NCBI RefSeq assembly: GCF_001499855.1
Contig: NZ_LQIK01000012.1
Coordinates: 62,001 to 126,000 of the forward strand
DNA from: Mycobacterium sp. GA-0227b
GTDB lineage: Bacteria > Actinomycetota > Actinomycetes > Mycobacteriales > Mycobacteriaceae
Length of the DNA: 64,000 bases
Reading direction: 5' to 3'
The position numbers were made by a program, and so were the translations under genes. Shown here in pieces: positions 24,592-38,649 of this stretch. The notes beneath the pieces are model-generated. The model ran no database searches. It was not told where the DNA came from and saw only the letters and a list, made by a program, of their open reading frames with translations. How positions within the stretch are numbered: position 1 is the first letter of the stretch; each line of letters starts with the position of its first letter.

Positions 24592-27500
24592 GTGTTCGTG
24601 GAGGCCGGCGAAGTCGTCTACAGCGCATCCGATCTCGCGGCGGCGGCGCGCTGCGAGTACGCCCTGCTGTGCGCGTTCGATGCGAAGCTGGGCCGCGGCC
24701 CCGCCGTCGCGGTCCAGGACGACGAGATGCTCCGCCGGACCGCCGAGTTGGGTGACGCGCACGAGCAGCGGATCCTCGACGAGTTCGTCGCACGACACGG
24801 CGACGGCGTGGTGCGCATCGGCAGGCCCGCCTACACACTGGCAGCCTTCCAGGCCGCCGCCCGCGCCACCGCCGAGGCGTTCGAGCGCCGCCCGCCCGTC
24901 GTGTACCAGGCGGCGCTGTTCGACGATCGGTTCGTCGGCTTCGCGGACTTCGTCGTATCCGACGGCGACCGGTACCGGGTGCTGGACACCAAGCTGGCGC
25001 GGCGGGCGAAGATCCAGGCGCTGCTGCAGGTTGCCGGCTACGCCGATGCGCTGCGCGCCATGGGCGTTCCCATTGCGGGCACCGCGGGGCTGATCCTGGG
25101 TGACCGCACCACCGTCGACTACCCGGTCGACGACCTGATCCCGGTGTACCGGCAGCAACGCGACCGGCTGCGCGAACTGTTGGATGCTCACCTGGCGTCG
25201 GGCGCACCGGTCGACTGGCGGGATCCGACGGTCAGCGCGTGCATGCGGTGCGACTGCTGCGTGCCCAACGTCGTCGCAGACGACGACGTGCTCCTGGTCG
25301 CGGGCATGCGGATGACGCAACGCGAAACGCTGTTCGCCGAAGGCATCGACACGGTCGCCGGCCTGGCGACGTCCTCGGGGCCGGTCGACGGGATGGCGGC
25401 CAGCACGCTCGCGGGGCTGCGTACCCAGGCGCGCCTGCAGGTCGCCGAGCGTGAGACCGGTGTGCCCCAGTTCGAGATCGCGGACCCCGATGCGCTCGGC
25501 GCGCTACCCGCCAAGAACCCGGGCGATCTGTTCTTCGATTTCGAGGGTGACCCGTTGTGGACCGACGACGGCGTCACCTGGGGTCTGGAGTACATGTGGG
25601 GTGTTCTCGACACGGCCGACAACTTCACGCCGTTATGGGCCGAGGACCGCCGCTCCGAACGCAAGACCTTCACCGATTTCCTGAAGCTGGTCCGCAAGCG
25701 CCGCAAGCGTTTTCCGGGTATGCACATCTACCACTACGCGGCGTATGAGCGCACCAAGCTGCTGGAGCTTGCGGCCCGCTACGGCGTATGCGAGGACGAG
25801 GTCGACGACCTGCTGCGCGCGGACGTCCTCGTCGACCTGTTCCCCATCGTGCGTAGCGCGCTGCGCGTCGGCGCTCCGTCGTACTCGCTCAAGGCGCTCG
25901 AGCCGCTGTACATGGGCTCGGAGTTGCGTACCGGCGAGGTCACCAACGCGGCCGCCTCGATCACGCAGTACGAGCGGTACCGCTCCCTGCTCGACGAGGG
26001 GCGCGCCGAGGAGGCCGCCGGAGTCCTCAAGGAGATCAGGGACTACAACGAGTACGACTGCCGTTCGACACGCCGACTCCGAGACTGGCTGTTGCTCAGG
26101 GCATTCGAATGCGGCGTCACCCACCTGACCCGACCGGTCGAGAAGGGCGAGCCGGTGCCGCCGCTCGACCAGACGGCTCAGGCGCTGATGGAATTCGCCG
26201 GTGACGGCGTCAGCATCGACCGCACGCCCGAACAGACCGCCGCCGCTCTGATCCAGGCGGCGCGCGGCTATCTTCCCCGCGAGCGTAAGCCGTACTGGTG
26301 GGCACACTTCCAGCGGCTCAACCACCCCGTCGACGAGTGGGGCGACACGTCAGGGGTGTTCCTCGTCGACGACGCCGTCGTCGAGCAGGACTGGCACAAG
26401 CCGCCACGCAAACAGAAGCACCGCAGACGTCTTCGCCTGACCGGGGTGCTGCAGGGCGGGACGCTGGACCATCGGCCCCAGGCGCTCTACGACCGGCCCG
26501 CCCCCGCGGGTTTCGACGACGAGCACCCCGATCGCCGCGCCGCCCACGACGTGACGGTGTTCGAATGTCGCGAGGTCGAGGGCGTTCCGGTCGAGGTTGT
26601 CGTCGACGAACTGGAATCCGAAGCCGGTCAGTTCACGCAGCTGCCGATGGCGCTCACGCCGGCGAAACCGTTCCGCACCGCGAAACTCGAGGAGGCCATC
26701 GAGGCGTTGGCCACCGACGCCGCACGCACCGTCTCCGAAGGAGAGCTGCCGCGCTGTGCCGTCGTCGACATCCTCCGCCGCTCCGCGCCGACCACGCGGT
26801 CCGGTGCGGGCCTGCCCCGACAGGGCGACGACGTCGCGTCCATCACCGCGGCCGTGCTGGATCTCGACAGGTCCTATGTCGCCGTGCACGGGCCGCCCGG
26901 TACCGGCAAGACGTACACCGCGGCGCGGGTCGTCAAATCACTCGTCAACGACCACGGCTTATCGGTCGGTGTTGTCGCGCAATCGCATTCGGTCGTCGCG
27001 CACCTGCTCAACAAGATCGTCGAGGCCGGGGTCGACCCGGGTCATGTCGCCAAGAAATCGAGCTACGACGCCGCACCCACCGACCGGTTCACCGTGATCG
27101 GCGACGACGGGCACGCCACCTTCCTCGACGAGCACGACGCATGCGTGATCGGCGGCACCGCATGGGATTTCGCGAACGACGCCCGGGTCGCCGCGGAGCG
27201 CCTCGACCTGCTGGCCGTCGACGAGGCGGGCCAGTTCTCGCTCGGCTACACCATCGCCGTCGCGCGGTCGGCGCGCAACCTCATGCTGCTCGGTGATCCG
27301 CAGCAGCTGGGCCAGGTGTCCACCGGCAGCCACCCCGAGCCCGTCGACCACTCCGCGCTCGGCTGGCTGATGGAAAGCCACGACGTGCTGCCCGCCGAAT
27401 ACGGCTACTTCCTCGAGCAAACCCATCGCATGCATTCGGCGCTCTGCCGGGTGGATTCGGCGCTGTCCTACGACAACCGGCTGTTGCCCCATCCGAAGAC

Positions 27501-28020
27501 GGACAAGCGGACGCTGGCCGGGTTCGAGGCCGGCGTGCACACCCGCAGCGTCGCCCACGAGGGCCGCTCGACGTCGAGTCCGGAAGAGGCCGAGGTGATC
27601 GCCGACGAGATCGGCCGGATGATCGACGCACGCTGGACCGACGAGCACGGCTCGCGGGATCTGGAACCGACCGACGTGCTCGTCGTCGCGCCCTACAACG
27701 CTCAGGTGCTGCAGGTGCGCTCCGCGCTGGAGGATGCGGGACTCCGCGACGTTCTGGTCGGTACGGTCGACAAGCTGCAGGGGCGCGAGGCGGCCGTCGT
27801 GTTCGTGTCGATGACGGCCTCGGCGCTCGAGGACGTCCCGCGCGGAATGCCGTTCCTGCTCAACCGAAACCGGCTCAACGTGGCTATCAGCCGCGCCATG
27901 TACCGCACGGTGATCGTGCGCTCGCCGCGGCTGACCGAGTACCTGCCGTCGACCCCCGCAGGCCTTGTCGATCTGGGGGCGTTCCTGTCGCTCTCGCCGT
28001 GTGATACACCGACGGGATGA
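24592..28020 (+). CDS. TM0106-type RecB-like nuclease fused to UPF1-like superfamily 1 helicase (Rv1251c-like)
   Basis: 1142 residues. The N-terminal half (about 1-520) is a RecB-like nuclease: AARCEYALLCAFDAKLG, FADFVVSDGDRYRVLDTKLARRAK (the D-x-K of PD-(D/E)xK), a Cys set (CMRCDCC), and an RNase-H-like segment FFDFEGDPLW. The C-terminal half (from about 760) is a DNA2/NAM7-type helicase: Walker A GPPGTGKTYTAARVV, Walker B LAVDEAGQFS, LLGDPQQLGQV, and VGTVDKLQGREAAVVFVS with NVAISRAMYRTV. Both activities appear intact, suggesting processing of DNA or RNA ends. Its TGA overlaps the next ATG by 4 bases. Confidence 0.9.
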   Translation: MFVEAGEVVYSASDLAAAARCEYALLCAFDAKLGRGPAVAVQDDEMLRRTAELGDAHEQRILDEFVARHGDGVVRIGRPAYTLAAFQAAARATAEAFERRPPVVYQAALFDDRFVGFADFVVSDGDRYRVLDTKLARRAKIQALLQVAGYADALRAMGVPIAGTAGLILGDRTTVDYPVDDLIPVYRQQRDRLRELLDAHLASGAPVDWRDPTVSACMRCDCCVPNVVADDDVLLVAGMRMTQRETLFAEGIDTVAGLATSSGPVDGMAASTLAGLRTQARLQVAERETGVPQFEIADPDALGALPAKNPGDLFFDFEGDPLWTDDGVTWGLEYMWGVLDTADNFTPLWAEDRRSERKTFTDFLKLVRKRRKRFPGMHIYHYAAYERTKLLELAARYGVCEDEVDDLLRADVLVDLFPIVRSALRVGAPSYSLKALEPLYMGSELRTGEVTNAAASITQYERYRSLLDEGRAEEAAGVLKEIRDYNEYDCRSTRRLRDWLLLRAFECGVTHLTRPVEKGEPVPPLDQTAQALMEFAGDGVSIDRTPEQTAAALIQAARGYLPRERKPYWWAHFQRLNHPVDEWGDTSGVFLVDDAVVEQDWHKPPRKQKHRRRLRLTGVLQGGTLDHRPQALYDRPAPAGFDDEHPDRRAAHDVTVFECREVEGVPVEVVVDELESEAGQFTQLPMALTPAKPFRTAKLEEAIEALATDAARTVSEGELPRCAVVDILRRSAPTTRSGAGLPRQGDDVASITAAVLDLDRSYVAVHGPPGTGKTYTAARVVKSLVNDHGLSVGVVAQSHSVVAHLLNKIVEAGVDPGHVAKKSSYDAAPTDRFTVIGDDGHATFLDEHDACVIGGTAWDFANDARVAAERLDLLAVDEAGQFSLGYTIAVARSARNLMLLGDPQQLGQVSTGSHPEPVDHSALGWLMESHDVLPAEYGYFLEQTHRMHSALCRVDSALSYDNRLLPHPKTDKRTLAGFEAGVHTRSVAHEGRSTSSPEEAEVIADEIGRMIDARWTDEHGSRDLEPTDVLVVAPYNAQVLQVRSALEDAGLRDVLVGTVDKLQGREAAVVFVSMTASALEDVPRGMPFLLNRNRLNVAISRAMYRTVIVRSPRLTEYLPSTPAGLVDLGAFLSLSPCDTPTG

Positions 28021-29369
28021 GTCTGACCGCCCAGCTGGCCGGGATCGTGGGAGACGCCTACGTCAGCACCGATCCCGACGTGCTGTCCGGGCGCAGCGTC
28101 GACCACACGGGCCGCTACCGCGGCAGGGCCGGCGCGCTGGTGCGGCCCGGGTCGGCCGACGAGGTCGCCGCCGTGCTGCTGGCCTGCCGGGACGCGGGCG
28201 CTTATGTCACGGTGCAGGGCGGGCGCACCTCGCTGGTGGCCGGGACCGTGCCCGAGCACGACGACGTGCTGCTGTCCACCGAACGCCTGCGCGACCTCGG
28301 CGAGGTCGACGTCGCCGAGCGCCGAATATCAGTGGGCGCGGGCGTGACTCTGGCCGAGGTGCAGCGCACGGCCGTGTCCGCCGGCCTGGTGTTCGGTGTC
28401 GACCTGGCCGCGCGCGACACCGCAACGGTCGGCGGTATGGCATCGACGAACGCTGGCGGGCTGCGCACTGTGCGCTACGGCAACATGGGCGAGCAGGTCA
28501 TCGGTGTGGACGTCGCGCTGCCCGACGGCACGGTGCTGCACAGACACAGCCTGGTGCGGATGGACAACACCGGCTACGACCTGGCGTCGCTGTTCGTCGG
28601 CGCCGAGGGCACGCTGGGCGTCATTACCGCGCTCGACCTCAAGCTGCACCCCACACCGCGACACCGGGTGACCGCGATCTGCGGATTCGCCGACCTCGAC
28701 TCGCTGGTCGCCGCCGGCCGTAGGTTCCGCGACCTGGACGGCATCGCCGCGCTGGAACTGATCGACGCGCGCGCCAGCGCACTGACCGCCGAACACGCAG
28801 GGGTCCCCGCGGCCGTCGACGGCGCCTGGCAGCTCCTGGTCGAGCTGGCCGGCGACGGGGACCAGACCGAGCGGCTGGCCGAGGCGATCTCCGACGCGGA
28901 GCTGACCGCCGAGCCCGCCGTCGGTGTGGACGTGGCCGCGCAGCAGCGGCTGTGGCAGGTACGCGAGGCGGTCGCCGAGGTGCTCGGCGCATACGGTCCG
29001 CCGTTGAAATTCGATGTGTCGCTGCCGCTTTCGGCCATCGCATCGTTCGCGGCCAAAGCCGACGAGCTCGTCACCACCCATGCCCCGGAGGCGATTCCGG
29101 TGCTGTTCGGGCACATCGGCGAGGGCAACCTGCATCTGAACCTGGTGCGATGCACGATCGACGGCGAGGCCGAGCATGCCTTGTACTCGGCGATGATGGA
29201 CCTCATCGCGCGTCTCGGCGGCAATGTCAGCTCCGAGCACGGCGTCGGCACCCGCAAGCGGGAGTACGTCGGAATGTCGCGCACCGACGCCGATATCGCG
29301 GCGATGCGGACGGTGAAGGCGGCGTTCGACCCGTCGGGTTACCTCAACCCCGCCGTGCTCTTCGGCTAG
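28017..29369 (+). CDS. GlcD-like FAD-binding oxidoreductase
   Basis: 450 residues, paralogous in layout to 16064-17428. FAD-binding type 4 motifs: [34 protein letters not shown] (about residues 63-78), [23 protein letters not shown]. Catalytic C-terminal region: [16 protein letters not shown] and [17 protein letters not shown]. Likely oxidises a 2-hydroxy acid. The 4-base ATGA overlap with the nuclease/helicase gene means they are co-translated, an unusual pairing. The TAG stop shares CTAG with the stop of the convergent exporter gene. Confidence 0.9.
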   Translation: MSLTAQLAGIVGDAYVSTDPDVLSGRSVDHTGRYRGRAGALVRPGSADEVAAVLLACRDAGAYVTVQGGRTSLVAGTVPEHDDVLLSTERLRDLGEVDVAERRISVGAGVTLAEVQRTAVSAGLVFGVDLAARDTATVGGMASTNAGGLRTVRYGNMGEQVIGVDVALPDGTVLHRHSLVRMDNTGYDLASLFVGAEGTLGVITALDLKLHPTPRHRVTAICGFADLDSLVAAGRRFRDLDGIAALELIDARASALTAEHAGVPAAVDGAWQLLVELAGDGDQTERLAEAISDAELTAEPAVGVDVAAQQRLWQVREAVAEVLGAYGPPLKFDVSLPLSAIASFAAKADELVTTHAPEAIPVLFGHIGEGNLHLNLVRCTIDGEAEHALYSAMMDLIARLGGNVSSEHGVGTRKREYVGMSRTDADIAAMRTVKAAFDPSGYLNPAVLFG

Positions 29370-31267
29370 CGGTCCTCGGGGTCGTCGTCGCGAGAATGCC
29401 TGCCGTTGGACTCGGACCACCACCGCCGGGCGGCCGGGCGCTCGTCAGACATCCGGTGAGACCCGGATCGTTCCAGCCCACTGAGGCGACTCTCGTCGTC
29501 GACATGCAAACCGTTGTGCGCCAACCCGATCGGCTCGACCGTGGGTTCGGCCGGCGTTGCCGGGGGAATGTCGGCGAGCAGCTGGTCGAGGATCGCGCGC
29601 CACGAGTCACCGGCCCGCTCGGGCTCGGGTTCGGGTTGGGGTCGGACGCCCAACGGCTCGGTCGGCGGGTCCCGCTCGGCGGGCGTCGCCGGTGAAGGGT
29701 CGACATGACCCCAGTCGACGGTGTATTCGAGGTAGTCGTCATCGTCGTCGACGAACGCTTCATCACCGCCGTACTCGACCGCGAGGGGCGCGGCGTCGAC
29801 GTCGTCAAGGGGCCGACGCGCGTAGCCGAGCAGGAACAGCGCGGCGCCCACACCGAACAACGCGACGAAGGCCGGCAGCAGCAACGCCTGCGACATCGCC
29901 GCGGCGAACGGTCCGTGCAGAAACGACGGCAGTTGCGTCGCACCGGCTTCGCCCTGGGTCGAGTCGGCGGCCCACGGCGGCATCTCGGAGTCGACCTGCC
30001 AGGTCATGAACGCCGCCATGCCGGCGCTGCCCAGCACGGCCCCGACCTGTCGGGTGGTGTTGTAGACCCCCGAACCCGCACCGGCCAACTGCGGCGGCAG
30101 ATTGCGGGTCGCGGTGGCGGCCAGCGGCGACCAGATGAAGGCCATGCCGATACCCGTCGCGGTCAGCGGCAGCACCAGTCGCCAGATCGGGGTGGCGGGG
30201 GTCATCTCGATCGACAGCCACGTCATCGCGATCGCGAGCACCGAGAAGCCGAAGCCGACCACGGGCCGCGGATGCCACCGGTCGACGATCCAGCCGACGT
30301 ACGGCGCAAGCACCCCGGTCGCGATCGCCATCGGCGCGGTCAGTAGCGCCGATCGGGTCGGCGACAGTCCGCACACCGCCTGGGCGTAGAACATGACCGG
30401 CACCATCATCCCGGTCGCCACGAACCCGATGGTCGCCACGCCGAAGTTCGACAGAGAGAAGTCGCGGTCCCGGAAGACCACCAGCGGCAGGAGAGGATCC
30501 CTGGGGTTGACCGACTGCCAGTACAGGAACGCGGCCATCACTCCGATGCCGAGCGCCATCAGGCCCCACACCCAGTGCGTCCACTGGTGCGCCTGGCCCT
30601 CCTGCAGCGCGAACACGATCAGGAACAGCGCGACCGCCGACAACGCCACCCCGGGCAGGTCGAACCGCTGCTTGTGCCGCGGTAGCTCGGGCACCAACCG
30701 GATCGCCACCGCGACGCCGAGCACGCCGACAGGAACATTGACGAAGAAGATCCACTGCCAGCCGAGGGCGTCGACCAGGATTCCACCGGCCAGCGGGCCG
30801 ACCAGCGTCGCGACGCCGGCCGTCGCACCCCACACGCTCATCGCCACGCCACGCCGCTCGGCGGGGAAGATCCGTGTCACCGTCGACAGCGTCTGCGGCG
30901 TCAGCAGGGCCGCGCCCACACCCTGGACGACGCGCGCGGCGATCAGCATCCCGATCGTGTCGGACAGCCCGCACCACAGGGAAGCCACGGTGAACACCGT
31001 CAGGCCGAGGAGGTAGAGGTTCTTCGGCCCGAACCGGTCGCCCAGGCGGCCCGCCACCAGCAACGGCACCGCGTAGGCGAGCAGGTAGGCGCTGGTGACC
31101 CAGAGGACCGCGTCGTAACTGGCATCGAACCGGGCCATGATCGCCGGATTGGCCACCGAGACGATCGTCGCGTCGACCAGGATCATGAAGAAGCCGACCA
31201 TCATCGCCCAGAGCGCATGCCACGGGTTCGGGGAGGCGTTCTGCCGGGGAATGAGGGTTGAAAACAT
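29366..31267 (-). CDS. 14-helix MFS drug exporter, EmrB/QacA type (Rv1250-like)
   Basis: 633 residues from the ATG at 31267. Fourteen hydrophobic helices, with DHA2 motifs: [21 protein letters not shown] in helix 1, [16 protein letters not shown] (motif A), and [19 protein letters not shown] (motif B/C). After the last helix (about residue 510) comes a ~115-residue cytoplasmic tail rich in Asp, Glu and Pro, with [19 protein letters not shown], longer than usual. Exports hydrophobic drugs by proton antiport. A 17-residue longer frame has no helix support. Confidence 0.9.
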   Translation of the reverse strand: MFSTLIPRQNASPNPWHALWAMMVGFFMILVDATIVSVANPAIMARFDASYDAVLWVTSAYLLAYAVPLLVAGRLGDRFGPKNLYLLGLTVFTVASLWCGLSDTIGMLIAARVVQGVGAALLTPQTLSTVTRIFPAERRGVAMSVWGATAGVATLVGPLAGGILVDALGWQWIFFVNVPVGVLGVAVAIRLVPELPRHKQRFDLPGVALSAVALFLIVFALQEGQAHQWTHWVWGLMALGIGVMAAFLYWQSVNPRDPLLPLVVFRDRDFSLSNFGVATIGFVATGMMVPVMFYAQAVCGLSPTRSALLTAPMAIATGVLAPYVGWIVDRWHPRPVVGFGFSVLAIAMTWLSIEMTPATPIWRLVLPLTATGIGMAFIWSPLAATATRNLPPQLAGAGSGVYNTTRQVGAVLGSAGMAAFMTWQVDSEMPPWAADSTQGEAGATQLPSFLHGPFAAAMSQALLLPAFVALFGVGAALFLLGYARRPLDDVDAAPLAVEYGGDEAFVDDDDDYLEYTVDWGHVDPSPATPAERDPPTEPLGVRPQPEPEPERAGDSWRAILDQLLADIPPATPAEPTVEPIGLAHNGLHVDDESRLSGLERSGSHRMSDERPAARRWWSESNGRHSRDDDPEDR

Positions 31268-31354
31268 CTGGGCTCGACTAGTGCTCGGCGATCCCGCCGA
31301 CGCTACGGAGCCTGGCAAGGCCCCGACAAGTCGGGACCCACGCGCAACGAAGCG

Positions 31355-32647
31355 TCAGGCAGGTTCGGGCACGGCGTCATCGATGACGTCGTGTTCGGAG
31401 TCGTCCGCGCGTTCGGTCGTCGACACACCGACGGCCATGAGCGCGAGCAACGCGATCACCATACCCACCGTCATCACCGACGCCAGCGCGAACTCGTCGT
31501 TGCCGAGTACGCCGACCAGCGGCGCGATTGCCGCGCCCAGGCCGAACTGTCCCGCGCCGAGCAGCGCAGCCGCGGTGCCCGCGGCGTCGGGGTGCCGGGT
31601 CAACGCCACGGCGGGCGCGTTCGGTATGACCAGACCCATCGCCGCCAGGATCACCCACACCGGGACGACGAACCCCACCAGCCCACCGAGATGAGCAAGC
31701 GACATACCGACGAAGACGACGCCGGCGACCGAGGCCACCACCAGCGCCCAGAGCACGATGGTCTGCGGTGAGAACCGGCGCAGCAACACCACATTGCACT
31801 GCGTCGCAGCGATCAACGCGATCGCGCCGGCACCGAAAACGAGGGCGAACGCCTGCTGATCCAGGCCGTAGCGGCCCTGCAGCACAAACGGCGCGGCGGC
31901 GATGTAGGCGAACAACCCCGACATGCCCAGCGCGGCGACCAGGACCAGTACGACGAATCGGAGGTCGCGCAGCAACTCCACGTACGTCGCGGCGATGCCG
32001 CGCACCTTCAGCGGGCGCCGATGCGAGGCGGGCAGCGTCTCGGGCAGGCTGACCGCGGCCACCAGCAACAGCGCGCCCGCGATCACCACCAGCGCGGCGA
32101 ACACCCAGTGCCACGAGGCCTTGAGCAACACCGCGGCGCCCAGCGACGGCGCCACCACCGGTGCGACGCCGAGCACCAGCATCAGCCGCGATATCACCGT
32201 CGCCGCGGCCGAGTCGGTGAACAGATCCCCGACGACCGCGATCGCCACCACCATGGCCGCGGCGGCGCCCATCCCCTGCAGTCCGCGGGCCACCCCGAGC
32301 AGTTCGATGTTCGGCGCGAACAAGCACAGCAGCGACGCGACCATGTGCAGCACGATCCCGGCCATCAACGGGCGACGCCGGCCCAGCGAGTCCGACAGCG
32401 GGCCGACGACCAGCTGGCCGAGCGCGAGCCCGGCAAGGGTCCCGGTGAGCGTCAGCTGCGCCACCGACGAGGAAACCCCGAGCTCGTCGGCGATCCTCGG
32501 CAGCGCAGGCAGGTACATGTCGATGGTCAGTGGACCGAGCGCAACCATGACCCCGAGCACGACGATCATCCGTATGCGGCTCGGCGTCCTTTCCTCCTGT
32601 GTCGAGGTCGGGGCGGTTGTCAGCTCCACAGCCGGTGATGTTGCCAT
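31355..32647 (-). CDS. Bcr/CflA-type MFS multidrug exporter
   Basis: 430 residues and 12 helices. Bcr/CflA signs: LGPLTIDMYLPALPRIADELG at helix 1, VGPLSDSLGRRRPLMAG (motif A), RGLQGMGAAAAMVVAIAVVGDLF and ATVISRLMLVLGVAPVVAPSLGA. Probably exports chloramphenicol/bicyclomycin-like or sulfonamide-like compounds. Short inverted repeat TGAGAA/TTCTCA (32647-32671) covers the start and may be an operator. Unlike the neighbouring genes I cannot place it in the M. tuberculosis order, so it may be an insertion in this lineage. Confidence 0.9.
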   Translation of the reverse strand: MATSPAVELTTAPTSTQEERTPSRIRMIVVLGVMVALGPLTIDMYLPALPRIADELGVSSSVAQLTLTGTLAGLALGQLVVGPLSDSLGRRRPLMAGIVLHMVASLLCLFAPNIELLGVARGLQGMGAAAAMVVAIAVVGDLFTDSAAATVISRLMLVLGVAPVVAPSLGAAVLLKASWHWVFAALVVIAGALLLVAAVSLPETLPASHRRPLKVRGIAATYVELLRDLRFVVLVLVAALGMSGLFAYIAAAPFVLQGRYGLDQQAFALVFGAGAIALIAATQCNVVLLRRFSPQTIVLWALVVASVAGVVFVGMSLAHLGGLVGFVVPVWVILAAMGLVIPNAPAVALTRHPDAAGTAAALLGAGQFGLGAAIAPLVGVLGNDEFALASVMTVGMVIALLALMAVGVSTTERADDSEHDVIDDAVPEPA

Positions 32648-32788
32648 GAGAATGGTTAGCGTCGCTTCTCAATATTTTCTTCCCGGTTCGGCACACAGTG
32701 AGCGCGATCACGACCGGGCACCGACGGCGATCGTCGTTCGTTGCCGAGGCGTTAGCCTTGAGGCGAGTTGCTCGGACAGGAGGCCCAC

Positions 32789-33541
32789 ATGAGTGCCCGG
32801 TCGAAGGCCAAGAGCCAGTTGCCGGCGGTCAACGATGGCGCCGCCGAGGACCCGAGCGTCGCCGCCAAGGTGCTCACCCAGATCATCGAGCGGGGCGCGC
32901 GTGTGCAGGGACCCGCGGTCAAGGCCTACGTGGACCGCCTCCGCAAGCAGAGTCCCGACGCGTCGCCGGCCGACATCGTCGGCAAGCTCGAGAAGCACTA
33001 CCTCGCCGCGGTGATGGCGAGCGGCGCGGCCGTCGGGTCGGCCGCGGCGTTCCCGGGCATCGGGACGCTGGCCGCGATGTCGGCGGTTGCCGGCGAGACG
33101 GTGGTGTTCCTCGAAGCGACGGCGGTCTACGTGCTGGCCGTCGCGGAGGTGCACGGAATTCCTGCCGAGCATCGGGAACGTCGCCGCGCCCTGGTGCTGG
33201 CGGTGCTGGTCGGCGAGGACAGCAAGCATGCGATCGCGGACCTGATCGGCCCGGGCCGCACCAGGGGCGCGTGGCTGGCCGACGGTGCGGCGACGCTGCC
33301 GCTGCCCGCGGTGTCGCAACTGAATTCGCGCCTGCTGAAGTACTTCGTCAAGCGCTACACCCTCAAGCGCGGGGCGATCGCGTTCGGCAAGATGCTGCCC
33401 GTCGGCATCGGGGCCGTCGTCGGGGGCGTGGGGAATCGCATGATGGGCAAACGCATCGTGGCCAACGCGCGCAAGGCGTTCGGCAATCCGCCACCGCGGT
33501 GGCCGGCGGCCCTGCATGTGCTGCCCGCACCGCGAAGCTAG
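32789..33541 (+). CDS. Conserved protein with hydrophobic centre (Rv1249c-like)
   Basis: 250 residues. The first ~75 are charged and helical, then a hydrophobic Gly/Ala stretch (MASGAAVGSAAAFPGIGTLAAMSAVAG, about residues 76-102), followed by FLEATAVYVLAVAEVHGI, and a second Gly-rich hydrophobic stretch (GKMLPVGIGAVVGGVGNRMMG, about 205-225). The pattern recalls EcsC-like or glycine-zipper membrane-associated proteins, function unknown. AGGAGG about 7 bases upstream supports the ATG at 32789. Same position as Rv1249c next to kgd in M. tuberculosis. Confidence 0.82.
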   Translation: MSARSKAKSQLPAVNDGAAEDPSVAAKVLTQIIERGARVQGPAVKAYVDRLRKQSPDASPADIVGKLEKHYLAAVMASGAAVGSAAAFPGIGTLAAMSAVAGETVVFLEATAVYVLAVAEVHGIPAEHRERRRALVLAVLVGEDSKHAIADLIGPGRTRGAWLADGAATLPLPAVSQLNSRLLKYFVKRYTLKRGAIAFGKMLPVGIGAVVGGVGNRMMGKRIVANARKAFGNPPPRWPAALHVLPAPRS

Positions 33542-33693
33542 CGGCGTGACGACGACCATAAGGCCGTTGTCATGGCCTGGCCGTTGCTTCAGCGCTAGCC
33601 TTTAGGCGGCGTATTGCGGGGTAACCGTAGAGAACCTGGCGAGCGTGTGAGGCGCGCTCGCGCGAAGCGAAGGAATCGAGGCGAGTAGCTACC

Positions 33694-37512
<3,819 letters not shown>

Positions 37513-37516
37513 CGCG

Positions 37517-37533
37517 GGGGCCGGATTGGCCCC
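37517..37533 (+). terminator. Hairpin just after kgd
   Basis: GGGGCC-N5-GGCCCC begins 5 bases after the kgd stop; a second overlapping pairing (GCCCCGCTGGCGGGG) follows. There is no T-tract, which is common for mycobacterial terminators. Confidence 0.45.
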
Positions 37534-37586
37534 GCTGGCGGGGTCGCGGGGTCACACACGGCACGGCCGGTCCCGGCGGTCACGAA

Positions 37587-37611
37587 CACGGCCGGTTGGG
37601 GCCCGGCCGTG
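37587..37611. terminator. Strong 9-bp hairpin in the kgd-SDR gap
   Basis: CACGGCCGG and CCGGCCGTG pair perfectly around a 7-base loop. GCACGGCCGG also occurs at 37561-37570. The rest of the gap, 37612-37774, shows nothing I can assign beyond a likely promoter for the SDR gene. Confidence 0.4.
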
Positions 37612-37785
37612 CCCAGCGGTCTCAGATGTCACACCGACGCACGTTTTCCAGACAAAGTGCGGCACGGCGTCAGTAAAACGTTGCCCGGTGTGGCTTGTGT
37701 GACGTGCGTAGGTCGAGGGTGCGCTAAAGCGCGAACCGGCGGTACCGGCTAACCTCGTCACGAGCAACTGACACGAGGAGTGGAT

Positions 37786-38616
37786 ATGCAGGGCTTCGCG
37801 GGGAAGGTCGCCGTGGTGACCGGCGCCGGATCAGGCATCGGGCAGGCGTTGGCGCTCGAACTGGCGCGCTCTGGCGCGAAGGTGGCGATCAGCGACGTCA
37901 ACACCGAAGGCCTGGCGGAAACCGAGGCGCGCATCAAAGCCATCGGCGCGCCGGTGAAGGCGGACCGACTCGACGTCACCGAGCGGGAGGCCTTCGAGCT
38001 GTACGCCGACTCGGTCGCCGAGCACTTCGGGACGATCAACCAGGTCTACAACAACGCGGGCATCGCCTACGTCGGCGACGTCGAGGTGACGCCGTACAAG
38101 GACTTCGAACGGGTGATGGACGTCGACTTCTGGGGCGTGGTCAACGGCACCAAGGCCTTCCTGCCGCACCTGATCGCGTCGGGCGACGGCCACGTCGTCA
38201 ATGTGTCCAGCCTGTTCGGTATTTTCTCCGTTCCCGGCCAGGCGGCTTACAACTCGGCGAAGTTCGCGGTGCGCGGCTTCACGGAGGCGCTGCGTCAGGA
38301 GATGGCGGCGGCCGGCCACCCGGTGAAGGTGACGACCGTGCATCCCGGCGGCATCAAGACCGCCATCATGCGAAACGCCACGGCCGTCGAGGGTTTCGAC
38401 AAGGAAAGCCTGACTCGGACCTTCGACAAGCGGCTCACCATCACCACGCCCGAGCGCGCGGCGAACATCATCCTCGACGCTGTGCGTAAGGACAAGGCGC
38501 GCGTGCTGGTCGGTCCGGACGCCAAGGTGCTCGACTTCATCGTGCGTATGACCGGATCGGGATACCAACGGTTGTTCTCCACGGTGTTGCCGAGGTTGGT
38601 GCCGAACGCGCACTGA
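37786..38616 (+). CDS. Short-chain dehydrogenase/reductase (Rv1245c-like)
   Basis: 276 residues, the same as Rv1245c. Classical SDR: cofactor motif TGAGSGIGQALALELA (about residues 11-26), NNAGIAYVGDVE, catalytic Ser in VVNVSSLFG and the Tyr-x-x-x-Lys in AYNSAKFAVRGF. Asp/Asn after strand 2 (SDVNTEG) suggests NAD preference. GAGGAG ends 5 bases before the ATG at 37786, which favours it over the in-frame GTG at 37780 that overlaps this Shine-Dalgarno. Substrate unknown. Confidence 0.93.
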   Translation: MQGFAGKVAVVTGAGSGIGQALALELARSGAKVAISDVNTEGLAETEARIKAIGAPVKADRLDVTEREAFELYADSVAEHFGTINQVYNNAGIAYVGDVEVTPYKDFERVMDVDFWGVVNGTKAFLPHLIASGDGHVVNVSSLFGIFSVPGQAAYNSAKFAVRGFTEALRQEMAAAGHPVKVTTVHPGGIKTAIMRNATAVEGFDKESLTRTFDKRLTITTPERAANIILDAVRKDKARVLVGPDAKVLDFIVRMTGSGYQRLFSTVLPRLVPNAH

Positions 38617-38649
38617 CGGCGTGCACCTCGGTTCGGAGGGCCGACGACC

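Noticed and set aside
32647..32671. TGAGAA/TTCTCA inverted repeat as a firm operator
   Set aside because: Six-base arms with a 13-base spacer are weak evidence and no regulator gene is adjacent; mentioned only in the exporter entry.
31377..32711. A 444-residue minus-strand frame overlapping the Bcr/CflA exporter in another phase
   Set aside because: Arg/Gly-rich with no helices; the exporter frame shows 12 clear membrane helices.
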